This document shows positions 9,394-17,942 of a DNA stretch of 64,000 nt, in pieces. Source of the stretch: Methanolobus psychrophilus R15 (GTDB lineage Archaea > Halobacteriota > Methanosarcinia > Methanosarcinales > Methanosarcinaceae); assembly GCA_000306725.1 (NCBI GenBank), contig CP003083.1, positions 1,364,001 to 1,428,000 on the forward strand, given 5' to 3'. The notes below the pieces were generated by a model. It was not told the DNA's origin. It was given only the letters and a program-made list of their open reading frames with translations, and did no database searches. The first letter of the stretch is position 1. The number at the start of each line of letters is the position of its first letter. Both the position numbers and the translations under genes were made by a program.

Positions 9394-9795
9394 CTAACCC
9401 TGTTCTTCGATGTATTCTCGAAGAGTTTGTTCGCTGACGTTTCCAATGCTGCAAATGATATATCCATTCGTCCAGAAAGTGTGTTCTTTCCAGAAATGAA
9501 GAGACAATTCTTCTGGATATAATTTCCAGATGTGATATGTAGTATACGATTTGAATGTACTTATTATATTGGATACAGTTACATTAGGCTCAGTTTCAAG
9601 TTGATAATGTATGTGATCCTGATAAGTGTTTATTTTTTTGATGATAGTATGCTGTTTTCTACAGACATTATCAGATAGTCTTATGATGTCGGCTCTTATT
9701 GGTTCGTTTAATAATTTATTCCGATACTTACATACAAGGATCAGGCGGTATTGCAGCAAGTATTTGTGTCGGTTTTTTGATTTCCATGTATTCAT
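9394..9795 (-). CDS. tnpA: IS200/IS605 transposase TnpA (HUH/Y1)
   Basis: A 133-residue single-strand DNA transposase of the Y1 HUH class. The HUH pair is seen as D-H-I-H-Y near residue 66, and the C-terminal helix carries the catalytic Tyr in W-T-N-G-Y-I-I-C-S-I-G-N-V-S, followed by the usual TLREYIEEQG end. It cuts and joins the two ends of the element as single-stranded DNA. Length and motifs are normal. It is immediately upstream of tnpB. Confidence 0.92.
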   Translation of the reverse strand: MNTWKSKNRHKYLLQYRLILVCKYRNKLLNEPIRADIIRLSDNVCRKQHTIIKKINTYQDHIHYQLETEPNVTVSNIISTFKSYTTYHIWKLYPEELSLHFWKEHTFWTNGYIICSIGNVSEQTLREYIEEQG

Positions 9796-9810
9796 AATAT
9801 CGCCATTCAG

Positions 9811-9832
9811 CCCATACCCTAAAGAGTATGGG
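9811..9832. repeat. Left-end hairpin of the IS200/IS605 element
   Basis: Perfect 7-bp stem CCCATAC (9811-9817) / GTATGGG (9826-9832) with an 8-base loop CCTAAAGA, 16 bp upstream of the tnpA start. Fits the TnpA recognition hairpin of the left end. Confidence 0.7.
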
Positions 9833-9922
9833 ATTTTTGGCTAGTTCTTTTAAAGGCACTATAATAGAGCCGCCATAATTAAGAGTTATTGCGCATCTAT
9901 TACTTACACCCCGCTTACAAGG

Positions 9923-9936
9923 GAATTATATATACC
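9923..9936 (+). promoter_or_regulatory. recQ TATA box
   Basis: AATTATATATACC, about 40-50 bp before the recQ start codon at 9974, is a good archaeal TATA element and would place the transcript start near 9956, leaving a short leader. Confidence 0.6.
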
Positions 9937-9973
9937 GGGAACATAGGTCGAACAAAATAACTGCGGTAGTATA

Positions 9974-12091
9974 ATGTATCAAACTCTCCAGAAGTACTTC
10001 GGATATTCTGAGTTCCGCCCTCTTCAGAAAGACATAATCCAGGATGTGCTTGATGGAAAGGATACTTTCGTGCTTATGCCCACAGGAGGCGGGAAGTCTC
10101 TGTGCTATCAATTGCCTGCATTGCTGATGGACGGGCTGACGGTTGTGATCTCTCCCCTGATATCCCTCATGAAAGACCAGGTCGACAGCCTCAGGGCCAA
10201 CGGCGTCAATGCGGCATTCCTGAACAGCACCCAGAATTATACCGAATCCAGGAAGATCTGCGACGACATTGCCACAAACGACATCAAAATATTATATATG
10301 GCGCCGGAGAGACTTGCAATGTCCGGCACATTATCGATGATCACAAAGGCAAAGGTCAGCCTTTTCGCCATTGATGAGAGCCACTGCATATCTGAGTGGG
10401 GCCATGATTTCAGGCCTGAGTACCGCAAACTCAGTATGCTCAAAAAAAAGTTCCCCAAAGTGCCGATTATTGCCCTGACAGCTACCGCAACACCGAAGGT
10501 GAGAGAAGACACCCTCAACCAGCTGGGACTTACAAACCCCAAAACCTACATTGCAAGCTTCAACCGCAGCAATCTTCTTTACGAAATCAGGCCGAAAAAG
10601 GAAACCTATGACCAGATATTGCAGTACCTGAGAAGGAATAAGGGAAAGGGCGGAATAATCTACTGTCAGAGCCGCAAGAACGTAGACACAGTCACCGCAA
10701 AGCTCAGAAAAGCTGGTTTCAATGCACTTCCTTACCATGCAGGCTTGAGCGATACTCAGAGAGGGAGAAACCAGGAAGCTTTCATTAAGGACAAAGCAGA
10801 CATCATTGTCGCAACCATCGCTTTTGGAATGGGAATTGATAAGCCCAATGTGCGTTTTGTTATCCATTATGACCTTCCGAAGAACCTGGAAGGTTATTAC
10901 CAGGAAACCGGGAGAGGTGGCAGGGATGGGCTTGAATGTGAATGCATCCTCTTCTTCAGCCACGGCGACAGGTACCGTATAGAGTATTTTGTCAAGCAGA
11001 AGGGCAGGAAGGAAGAGCGGGATATCGCCCTGAAACAGCTTCAGGATATGGTGAATTACTGTGTGAGCACAACATGCCGCAGAAAAGCGCTTCTTAGCTA
11101 CTTTGGGGAAGAACTGGAAGAAGACAACTGCGGCGGATGTGATGCCTGTCTCAGGCCTAAGGAGACTGTGGATGGGACAGAAGAAGCAAAGCTGCTCATC
11201 AGCTGCGTAGGGGAGCTTGGCGAGCGCTATGGCATGAATCACGTTATAGACGTCCTGTGCGGTGCCAATATAAAAAAGATCAAGGAAAAGAAACACGACA
11301 AGCTGAAGACTTACAATTCAGGCTACCGCCACACCCGGCCCAGCTGGCAGGATATGGCACGCGAAATGGTGCAACAGGGAGTGGTCGCGGTAGAGGGCAT
11401 CAGGTATCCCCTTCTCAAGCTCAACAAGGCGAGCAGGGAAGTTATGCAGGGCTCACGTAAGGTAGCCTTTACAAGAATTGCGCCGCTTGAATTCCCTGAC
11501 ACTCAGACCTGTGAGGATGATGAGCCTTATGAACCGGATACAATAGCAAAGCCAGTGACACCGCCACGAGCCCGGAAAGCCGCACAGAACAGTGACAGTG
11601 AACTGTTCTCCAGGCTCAAGGACCTCAGGAAGGAAATGGCCAATCTTCAGGACGTCCCCCCCTACATAATATTCGCGGACACGAGCCTCAAGCAGATGGC
11701 TGCAAAAAAACCTTCCAGCAAGGAGGAGATGCTAAAGATAACAGGTGTCGGGGAGTACAAGCTGAAGAAGTACGGCGACATTTTCCTCAGGGAGATCGGC
11801 AGGTATTGTGAAGAGAAGAACGGCGGTTCTACAAAGACTCCAGAGGAAAAGGCTCCGTCATCACTTCAGAAAAAGACCATGCCGGACCTCGTGGAGCCGG
11901 AGCTGCCGGCAAAGGACATGGGAAAGGGAAATGATAAGCCCGGAAAGAAACACGAGACCATCTTGAAGACCATCAGCGGGCTTGAAAGGGAGATGGTCAT
12001 CCTGGCAAGGGCCAAACTCGGGGATTCCTTCTCGGAAGAGGAGATAAGGGAAGTGTGGGCGGAAGTGATCTCGGGAAGCAGGCAGGAATGA
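9974..12091 (+). CDS. recQ: ATP-dependent DNA helicase RecQ
   Basis: A 705-residue RecQ helicase. It has the N-terminal FRPLQKDII Q-motif region, Walker A PTGGGKS (36-42), DESH box (134-137), ALTATATP motif III, QETGRGGRDG motif VI, the RecQ zinc site (C-STTC-R ... C-G-G-C-D-A-C, about 370-400), an RQC segment and an HRDC domain (about 535-615). It unwinds DNA 3' to 5' in recombination and fork repair. A charged C-terminal tail of about 90 residues extends past HRDC. RecQ is patchy in archaea and is probably of bacterial origin (inference). Confidence 0.95.
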   Translation: MYQTLQKYFGYSEFRPLQKDIIQDVLDGKDTFVLMPTGGGKSLCYQLPALLMDGLTVVISPLISLMKDQVDSLRANGVNAAFLNSTQNYTESRKICDDIATNDIKILYMAPERLAMSGTLSMITKAKVSLFAIDESHCISEWGHDFRPEYRKLSMLKKKFPKVPIIALTATATPKVREDTLNQLGLTNPKTYIASFNRSNLLYEIRPKKETYDQILQYLRRNKGKGGIIYCQSRKNVDTVTAKLRKAGFNALPYHAGLSDTQRGRNQEAFIKDKADIIVATIAFGMGIDKPNVRFVIHYDLPKNLEGYYQETGRGGRDGLECECILFFSHGDRYRIEYFVKQKGRKEERDIALKQLQDMVNYCVSTTCRRKALLSYFGEELEEDNCGGCDACLRPKETVDGTEEAKLLISCVGELGERYGMNHVIDVLCGANIKKIKEKKHDKLKTYNSGYRHTRPSWQDMAREMVQQGVVAVEGIRYPLLKLNKASREVMQGSRKVAFTRIAPLEFPDTQTCEDDEPYEPDTIAKPVTPPRARKAAQNSDSELFSRLKDLRKEMANLQDVPPYIIFADTSLKQMAAKKPSSKEEMLKITGVGEYKLKKYGDIFLREIGRYCEEKNGGSTKTPEEKAPSSLQKKTMPDLVEPELPAKDMGKGNDKPGKKHETILKTISGLEREMVILARAKLGDSFSEEEIREVWAEVISGSRQE

Positions 12092-12145
12092 TAGTTTCCT
12101 GTGTTTCCTGTTTTATTATGTGCATAGATAATTGTTCAATGATAA

Positions 12146-12352
12146 TGGAAGTTTGATGAAGAACTGTATCATAACAGAAACCTGGTAGAAACGATGTTCT
12201 CTGTCCTAAAAAAGAAATATGGGGAAGGTCTCAAGGCAAAGAAGTACTGGAATCAGTTATTTGATTATTTTTTCCTGACACATGGAAAAAAGCTGACTGG
12301 AAAATTTCATACAGTTATTTCTCTTATTACTAGGGGATATTCTGAACTATAA
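12146..12352 (+). pseudogene. Transposase C-terminal remnant
   Basis: Reading the plus strand from 12146 in one frame to TAA 12350-12352 gives HNRNLVETMFSVLKKKYGEGL, then a degraded tail. The N-L-V-E-T-M-F-S-x-L-K-x-K-Y-G block is the C-terminal Glu-bearing region of IS4/IS5-type DDE transposases. There is no start and no catalytic Asp, so only the 3' end of an old insertion sequence is left, right after recQ. Confidence 0.6.
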
Positions 12353-12735
12353 TTATACAATATTATGTCAAAACTATTCCATAATCCCAAATCCATCTGA
12401 AATTTATTTGTAAGATTATCATCCAAAGTAACTTTTATTGTATATTCCTCTGTCCTTCCAGGAGGAAAAGAAAGTTTTAATGATAACCATGTTGGCTTTG
12501 ACCGAGTGATAGATTTGTCAGGGGTTAGCTCATACGCTTCTTTCAATAGTGATTTATTTGTGGAATCGAACATCTCAATTACAGCTTTATGTTCAATAAC
12601 ATCTTTGTTATCAATTGAAAAAAGAGGAAGAGGGGCCCCCAAAAAAAAGAAGGGCATCGTAGCAAAGCATATCGCAATTGCTGTTATCATAGCAAGAAAT
12701 ACATATGGCTTCTTCATTATTTTCCCTCTTATCAT
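12307..12735 (-). CDS. Hypothetical membrane-anchored protein
   Basis: A 142-residue protein (or 136 residues from the ATG at 12717). The N-terminus MKKPYVFLAM plus a hydrophobic run through PFFFLGAPL is a signal anchor or signal peptide; the rest is a polar, extracellular-looking beta-rich domain without Cys. I do not recognise the family. Its 3' end overlaps the transposase remnant on the other strand. It lies downstream of the broken metalloprotease and points the same way, so it may belong to that locus. Confidence 0.5.
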   Translation of the reverse strand: MIRGKIMKKPYVFLAMITAIAICFATMPFFFLGAPLPLFSIDNKDVIEHKAVIEMFDSTNKSLLKEAYELTPDKSITRSKPTWLSLKLSFPPGRTEEYTIKVTLDDNLTNKFQMDLGLWNSFDIILYNYSSEYPLVIREITV

Positions 12736-12773
12736 GTAAACAGCATATGTGTTTATGTTTTCAAAATAAAATG

Positions 12774-13861
12774 TTAATTATGTATTCCATTGTTCACGGT
12801 GTTCCCGCAAGAAGTACACCATACATCAATACCCGAATATGCAGATACATATTTCATTATGCAAGCAGGGTGCAATGCAGAATTTTGATCTGCTGCATCA
12901 AAATTATGAGATACTTCATGCTGAACAATGCTGTCATGCGGCCAATCCACGCCATCTGCAGTATCCGCACATATCGCAAAAGCCCAACTTCCATAAACAA
13001 TCCCATTGTGGTCCATGTTATGTGTCCACCCAATCACCATATCATTTGCATAGTTCCTGCGCCATGCTGTATCTTCATATAGATCAGCAATTGCCATACT
13101 AGCACTATTCGCTGGACTAACATCACTTGCATCCCAATAATTCCAATACCAGTAAACGTTTACCCCAATGCCAAAATCTTCAAACCTATAAAGTGCATTG
13201 TGAGTATCCGTGGTAATGGCTTGCGTTGGCTTGTGTCTTTTGCAACGAATATATATTCATTAATAATCCCATTTATAGCATACGGATTTGTGCCTACAGA
13301 TAATGTAGAAAATAAAGGAACGTTATCTAAATCGTCACTGACACTGTGCATTTCCTCTTCTGAAACTGCAGGCTCCATGGTTATTTTCCCACTTTCGACC
13401 AACTTTTTAACTTCACTTTTTGGAAGAGCATAACCATTGACAATATCAATCTTAGGATCTGCAGGGTCTACTCCATATTTTTTGAAATACTGAGATCTAG
13501 CTCCATCTATTATATCAAACATCTCTTTATGGCTTATCACCAAATCATAATCTTCCCCTTCTTTAGAACCTTCGGGAGGTTTACCAGTTTCGCTTGTTAT
13601 AATTCTCAAACCACTGTCTAGAATTGTTCCTTCTAGATAGTAAGGAAGTTTGTCATTAGCAAATTTCAAATCATTTTCAGTTATACTGTATTCCTCATAA
13701 AGAGTTCTTAGCTCACTTTCAGTATAGCTTATACTGTTATCTTTTGCAACTGCAGTAGAACTTTTCTCAGTGAGTCCACTTCCAAAAGACACAAAAATAG
13801 TACCCACCAATAACATAGATACAAGCAGCGCACCTATCCTAAATTTTGCATTCATTTTCAT
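12774..13861 (-). pseudogene. Secreted metzincin-like zinc protease, frameshifted
   Basis: Two minus-strand frames form one protein. The first (13861-13160) has a signal peptide and a propeptide-like charged region. The second, open from about 13225 down to the stop at 12774, continues with YWYWNYWDASDVS and carries the zinc motif H-E-V-S-H-N-F-D-A-A-D followed by H-P-A-C-I-M-K-Y and W-C-T-S-C, the layout of metzincin-type proteases (HExxH, third ligand, Met-turn). The frames differ as if one base were lost near 13205-13230. So the protein is intact in sequence but broken in frame; a sequencing error would also explain this. Confidence 0.65.
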
Positions 13862-13883
13862 TCTTTACCTCTGTTATTTACTC

Positions 13884-14010
13884 CAGAGGCAAGGCTACGG
13901 AAGCTTTAAACATCATCAAAGCCACCATTAACATGCCTCTGGGCAATGCCGGGGTTCAAGGGTACTTTGCAATTATCACTTGAACCTCGGTTCACATTAT
14001 TACAATGTGA
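13884..14010. repeat. Three consecutive hairpins upstream of the protease
   Basis: Three inverted repeats follow each other: CCAGAGGCA (13884-13892) / TGCCTCTGG (13934-13942), perfect 9 bp; CCGGGGTTCAAG (13949-13960) / CTTGAACCTCGG (13979-13990), 11 of 12 pairs; TCACATT (13992-13998) / AATGTGA (14004-14010), perfect. The rest of the gap 13862-14225 shows no gene. Could be a structured leader of the protease transcript, a small RNA or a remnant of a mobile element. Confidence 0.5.
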
Positions 14011-14225
14011 TAGAGAACACTAGAATTTTCTTTTATTTAAATGTTAGGTCCGTTAGTCAAATTATTATACTACAAACATAAACAAAAAATCCAGAAATTG
14101 GCGTATTTTTAGCTATAACAATGTCTCATGATAACGAATAATTCAGACAGTACCACGCTGTTAAAATAATATAGAATGATGAGGAAAAGACTATCCAGAT
14201 TTCAGTTGGACGTTATGGCCATAAC

Positions 14226-14287
14226 TATAGTGTTCAACGCAACTTACTCTTCACCGATTCAATTTATAGTGTTCAACGCAACTTACT
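14226..14287 (+). repeat. Doubled left end of the IS630 element
   Basis: The 23-bp sequence TATAGTGTTCAACGCAACTT+ACT occurs twice in direct orientation, at 14226-14248 and 14265-14287 (39-bp period). The inner copy pairs imperfectly with the right end (TATAGTCCCTAACTCAAC on the minus strand, ending at 15364). The outer copy directly abuts a 14-bp palindrome GTTATGGCCATAAC (14212-14225). Confidence 0.75.
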
Positions 14288-15364
14288 ACACGTATTAATG
14301 TTTATCTTATCTTATGGCGGGGAAAGAACAAATTCTGATTGACCGAAAGGTAATTCTCGACGAGATTAACGATTTGATCACACACGAGAACAATTCAAGA
14401 GTGTTGAAAAGGCTCTATTTTGTTAAATTTAGATATTTAGGGGATTCTGTAGAAGAAGCTGCTACTAAAGTAGGAGTGACTAAGAAAACAGGATATTGCT
14501 GGCAAGAAAGTTGGAATAAAGGCGGCTATGCCGCCTTAATGCCAAATTTTGGCGGAGGTAGGAAATCCAAACTTACTGATGAACAAAAAAAGGAATTAAG
14601 AGCTTTGTTGGAAAATAAGGATTACTGGACTACAAGAGAAGTCTGGAAGTTAATAAAGGAAAAATATGGCGTAGAATATTCAGAGAAACAAGTAGGAGTT
14701 ATACTTCACAGTTTTAACATGTATCACTCAAAGCCATATCCCCTTGACTACAGAAGACCTAAAAACGCTGAAGAGATCTTAAAAAAACTAACCGAAGCAA
14801 TTCCAAAACATATTGGTCAAGATGAGCAGTATATCATAGGTTTTCTGGATGAATCTTCACCACAAACAAAAGCAAACACGCAAAGATTATGGTCATTTAA
14901 AAAACCGTTGATAATAAAAAATACGGATTACGTTAAAGCAAATGCATTTGCGTTTTATTCGATCAACGGGAACAGTATCATTGATTTTATGAAAAGCTCA
15001 AAAACAGAAGATGTGTGTGAATTCCTGGAAAAAATTGTAGAGCAAAACCCAGGGAAAAGAATAATTCTTGTTCTCGATAATGCAAGATCGCATCATGCAA
15101 AGAAAACGATAAGTAAAGCGAGAGATTTAAAAATAACACTTGTGTTCCTACCACCTTATTCACCTGATCTAAATCCAGTAGAATTTGTCTGGAAAACAAT
15201 CAAAAGAGAAGTGTCAGTCAAATTTGTCAGATCAAAAGAACATTTGAGGGATATTATCAAAATGGAATTTATGAGGGTAGAGAGCTCATTATCGTTTGCA
15301 AAAAAATGGATAGAAACATTTAATGCACAAATAAAAAGTGTGATTTGTTGAGTTAGGGACTATA
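14265..15364 (+). mobile_element. IS630-family insertion sequence
   Basis: One transposase gene flanked by imperfect terminal inverted repeats starting TATAGT at both ends; the TA at each tip fits the TA target of the IS630/Tc1/mariner superfamily. The element is about 1.1 kb, the usual size. A second left-end copy lies 39 bp further out. The base composition of the gene is more AT-rich than neighbouring housekeeping genes, consistent with recent arrival. Confidence 0.8.
14314..15351 (+). CDS. IS630 family transposase
   Basis: A 345-residue DDE transposase. The N-terminal half holds two helix-turn-helix segments (about 35-130, including EEAATKVGVTKKTGYCW and the EYSEKQVGVILHSF region). The catalytic half shows IIGFLDESS (first Asp), VLDNARSHHAK (second Asp) and P-P-Y-S-P-D-L-N-P-V-E-F-V-W (final Glu), the classic IS630 signature. 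Full length, no frameshift, so probably active. The start ATG follows a short leader after the inner left end. Confidence 0.93.
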   Translation: MAGKEQILIDRKVILDEINDLITHENNSRVLKRLYFVKFRYLGDSVEEAATKVGVTKKTGYCWQESWNKGGYAALMPNFGGGRKSKLTDEQKKELRALLENKDYWTTREVWKLIKEKYGVEYSEKQVGVILHSFNMYHSKPYPLDYRRPKNAEEILKKLTEAIPKHIGQDEQYIIGFLDESSPQTKANTQRLWSFKKPLIIKNTDYVKANAFAFYSINGNSIIDFMKSSKTEDVCEFLEKIVEQNPGKRIILVLDNARSHHAKKTISKARDLKITLVFLPPYSPDLNPVEFVWKTIKREVSVKFVRSKEHLRDIIKMEFMRVESSLSFAKKWIETFNAQIKSVIC

Positions 15365-15721
15365 ATAAGTATAACAATTGTTTTCGATAACAAGAGATTT
15401 GTTAGTATTCCATCTCTAATACAGATACATACTAAGATTCACAGACTCATGATTCAAGCCTGAATTCTTGCTTCACGGAAGTTACAGTATACAAATTTAT
15501 GAAGGCTCTAATATCACTTATTAGGAATCATTGATTGAAACAGCCTATATGCCAAGTATTTTCCGGGGCCTGCCAATGAAATCACATATGGTGACAGATC
15601 TTACTTTTTATATTAATATCGCTTATATTTCAAGGATACAAGGAGTCATTAGGGGCAAGTTTGGTAGATGCCATGGTTGGACCCAAGAACAGCCACCAAA
15701 AACCGGACTTAAAAATGCAGT
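15365..15721. other. Intergenic stretch with no supported gene
   Basis: This 357-bp AT-rich stretch separates the IS630 right end from the convergent peptidase gene. A weak plus-strand frame (15531-15752) has no recognisable motif, no clear ribosome site and overlaps the peptidase end, so I do not call it. Confidence 0.5.
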
Positions 15722-16489
15722 TCACATCATCATGAACTGCATGGTCAGATAGAATATCAGGTCGCCGAACACGACTGCAGTGATAAATCCGGCTGTGATG
15801 GGTATCATGAAGGGAAGACCCGGTGTTACCCAGACGCTGTCATCCATCCTGCCTGCCTTGACGTGGCTTTTCAACTGAGCAACGACGTTTGAGGTAAGTT
15901 CGGTCCCGGCCCTTGTGAATCTGAACTTTACACCTTCCTCGGTTTCCTCATAGGATTCGATCATGCGGATATGATCTTTGCCAAGTCCGGATACAGATGT
16001 CCTGTAACCGATGAACATGTAGAAAGGTCTGCGCAGTGACTCCTTCAGTGGATTTTGCAGTAGATTGTAAATGAAAAGCCCGATTGGTACAACTATTGTG
16101 AGTATAATAGAGTTGCCGAAGACACTGAAGGCGAAAATATCAAAGATAGGAGTTCCCTGGAGAGGCAGGCTGGTGTTGAATACCATAATAGCCGGGAAGG
16201 TTGGGACTATTAACGATATGACCATGAGCGCCTTGGCATCGGCGCCACCAAATGCCCCGAACTGGAAAAGGATGTAAACGAAAAGGTAAACGAACGCGAA
16301 GGTCAGCAGGTTCCTGATAAGGTAAGGCATTCCAAGGGTCATGAAGTCGTACAGGATGAAAACGTAACAGACACCAAACATCGCCACCCATACTTCATTC
16401 ACAACCCTGCGGCTTTTTATGTCAGAATAGCAGGCATACAATAAGAAAGGCATGCAAGCAAGCACTTTAAGCAGTTCCATCATTTCCAT
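15722..16489 (-). CDS. A24 family peptidase (archaeal type IV prepilin / pre-archaellin peptidase)
   Basis: A 255-residue polytopic membrane aspartyl protease of the FlaK/PibD/EppA group, which trims class III signal peptides of archaellins and pilins at the membrane. Both catalytic Asp sites are present: YSDIKSRRV (D23) in the first cytoplasmic loop and GAFGGADAKA (D84). About five hydrophobic segments precede a roughly 75-residue soluble insert (about 150-225) and a last membrane helix. It ends convergently with the IS630 region; the next gene upstream on the same strand is the Hps-RraA fusion, 12 bp away. Confidence 0.88.
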   Translation of the reverse strand: MEMMELLKVLACMPFLLYACYSDIKSRRVVNEVWVAMFGVCYVFILYDFMTLGMPYLIRNLLTFAFVYLFVYILFQFGAFGGADAKALMVISLIVPTFPAIMVFNTSLPLQGTPIFDIFAFSVFGNSIILTIVVPIGLFIYNLLQNPLKESLRRPFYMFIGYRTSVSGLGKDHIRMIESYEETEEGVKFRFTRAGTELTSNVVAQLKSHVKAGRMDDSVWVTPGLPFMIPITAGFITAVVFGDLIFYLTMQFMMM

Positions 16490-16501
16490 TATCTCCGTTT
16501 T

Positions 16502-17782
16502 TCAATGTTTTTCCCATTTCCTGAGTTTCATGACCTCAGAGAGGGTCGCTCCTCTCCTTATCTCCTCGGACAGGCGTTGTTCTGTCTTCTCGACTTCCTT
16601 TGCCCGCCTTGCAATCTCATAGGCGCGCTCCCTCGGAATAACTACTACACCGTTATCGTCTCCCACTATGTAGTCTCCGGGCCTAACGGTCTGGTTGCCG
16701 CACACGATCTCGGAGTTGATCTCACCAAAACCCTTGGGTTCTCCTGCGTTGGGAACATTGCGGGTGGCAAATACAGGAAGGTCCATTGACCGGATGTCCT
16801 CTATATCCCTGACGGCACCATCGACAACGACGCCTGCTATCTCCTTGTTCAGGCAGCTCTGGGTCGCAAGGCCGCCCCATGGAGCCACATGACTGCTGCC
16901 GTTATAGATCACGATCACATCATTTTTCCCTGCCACATCAATGGCCTCAACGGGCTTTGCCCAGTCACCCCTGAAAGTCTGTACTGTAACAGCAGTGCCG
17001 ACCATTTTCCTGCCGGGCACCTGAGAGAATATGTTCTGCATAGCTCCCTTGCGGTGCATTGCATCGGAAATGTTAGGAGTGGAAACCGACAGGAGGATAT
17101 CCCGTATCTCGTCATCGCGGCTTTTTCCCGAATGGAATACCGTAGAAGGCGCATCCACACTGCTCCTTATGAACCTGGCGGAGGCTGTCACGTCAGATGA
17201 ACGGACTATGTTGCCCCCCACTATCACTATCTGAGCACCGGCTGTAACGGCCTGTGCACATGAAACCGAGTCCAGGCCGCCTGCGACAGCAACAGGTATG
17301 TTCACTTTCTTTATGACTTCTTTCATGATAGTGAGAGAATCGCGGCCAGTCATTTGCTGATCGATGCCGGCATGCACGTTTATGTAGTCAACACCCATGT
17401 ACTCAAGTTCCTTTGAACGGGATACCGGTTCGGATGAAGATATGAGATCAGCCATGACTCGGGCACCATATTTCTTTGCAGCCCTGACTGCTTCAAGTAC
17501 TGTGGAATCATCAGCACTTCCGAGAATGACTATTATATCCGCACCGGCCTTTGCTGCCATCTCTACTTCCATGGCTCCGGTGTCGGCTATCTTCATATCC
17601 GCCACCAGGGTCCTGTCAGGGAACGCTGCTTTGAGCCTCCGTATGGCATCCATTCCCTCGCTTTTGATAAGGGGAGTACCTGCCTCTATCCAGTCCGCAC
17701 CTCCCTCCAGGGCTTCTGCAGCGATCTGGATAGCGCGGTCCGTTTCCAGAATATCCAGGGCAACCTGGATTATGGGTCTGAT
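16502..17782 (-). CDS. Hexulose-6-phosphate synthase / RraA-like fusion
   Basis: The N-terminal OMP decarboxylase-fold half ([45 protein letters not shown]-like YINVHAGID) is 3-hexulose-6-phosphate synthase, joining formaldehyde and ribulose 5-phosphate. The C-terminal half (from about [41 protein letters not shown]) is RraA/HMG-aldolase-like. The open frame runs back to ATG 17914, but a TATA box (TTTATACG, minus strand, 17827-17834) and a Shine-Dalgarno AAGGTGAT (17793-17786) lie inside that extension, and homology starts near residue 46. I therefore put the start near 17782; no canonical start codon exists there (ATC 17782 or ATA 17773). Confidence 0.82.
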   Translation of the reverse strand: MRPIIQVALDILETDRAIQIAAEALEGGADWIEAGTPLIKSEGMDAIRRLKAAFPDRTLVADMKIADTGAMEVEMAAKAGADIIVILGSADDSTVLEAVRAAKKYGARVMADLISSSEPVSRSKELEYMGVDYINVHAGIDQQMTGRDSLTIMKEVIKKVNIPVAVAGGLDSVSCAQAVTAGAQIVIVGGNIVRSSDVTASARFIRSSVDAPSTVFHSGKSRDDEIRDILLSVSTPNISDAMHRKGAMQNIFSQVPGRKMVGTAVTVQTFRGDWAKPVEAIDVAGKNDVIVIYNGSSHVAPWGGLATQSCLNKEIAGVVVDGAVRDIEDIRSMDLPVFATRNVPNAGEPKGFGEINSEIVCGNQTVRPGDYIVGDDNGVVVIPRERAYEIARRAKEVEKTEQRLSEEIRRGATLSEVMKLRKWEKH

Positions 17783-17785
17783 ATG

Positions 17786-17834
17786 ATCACCTTCATTTAT
17801 TTTCTGTATTACTAAATACTTTAGAGCGTATAAA
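17786..17834 (-). promoter_or_regulatory. Promoter and ribosome site of the Hps-RraA gene
   Basis: TATA-like TTTATACG at 17834-17827 and Shine-Dalgarno AAGGTGAT at 17793-17786 on the minus strand. They fix transcription and translation of the fusion gene downstream of the first in-frame ATG (17914). The gap up to pyrB (17943) would otherwise be 28 bp, too short for two divergent promoters. Confidence 0.6.
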
Positions 17835-17942
17835 TCTAATCTCAATAAAACATGGATAAGATTAAAAAAAGGTCTGATGAGAATGTCAGCAAAGGGAATC
17901 CTATCAGTAAACATTTATCTCATGTAATTCCTTTATTGTCCG

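Larger units (their letters stand above)
8196..9849 (-). mobile_element. IS200/IS605-family element with tnpA and tnpB
   Basis: The two genes tnpA and tnpB lie head to tail on the minus strand with 3 bp between them, flanked by subterminal hairpins that share TACCCTAAAG: left end 9811-9832, right end 8208-8219. There are no terminal inverted repeats, as expected for this family, which moves as single-stranded DNA. I place the right tip at the GTTCAC (8196-8201, minus strand) and the left tip near the TTTAA at 9850-9854, which could be the target-adjacent motif; both boundaries are estimates. Both ORFs look intact, so the element may be active. Confidence 0.8.

Noticed and set aside
10331-11296. 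Long open frame opposite recQ (321 codons)
   Set aside because: Fully inside recQ on the other strand, no motif, no ribosome site; codon-usage shadow of a real gene.
15531-15752. 73-codon frame after the IS630 element
   Set aside because: No recognisable motif, weak translation signals and overlap with the end of the A24 peptidase.
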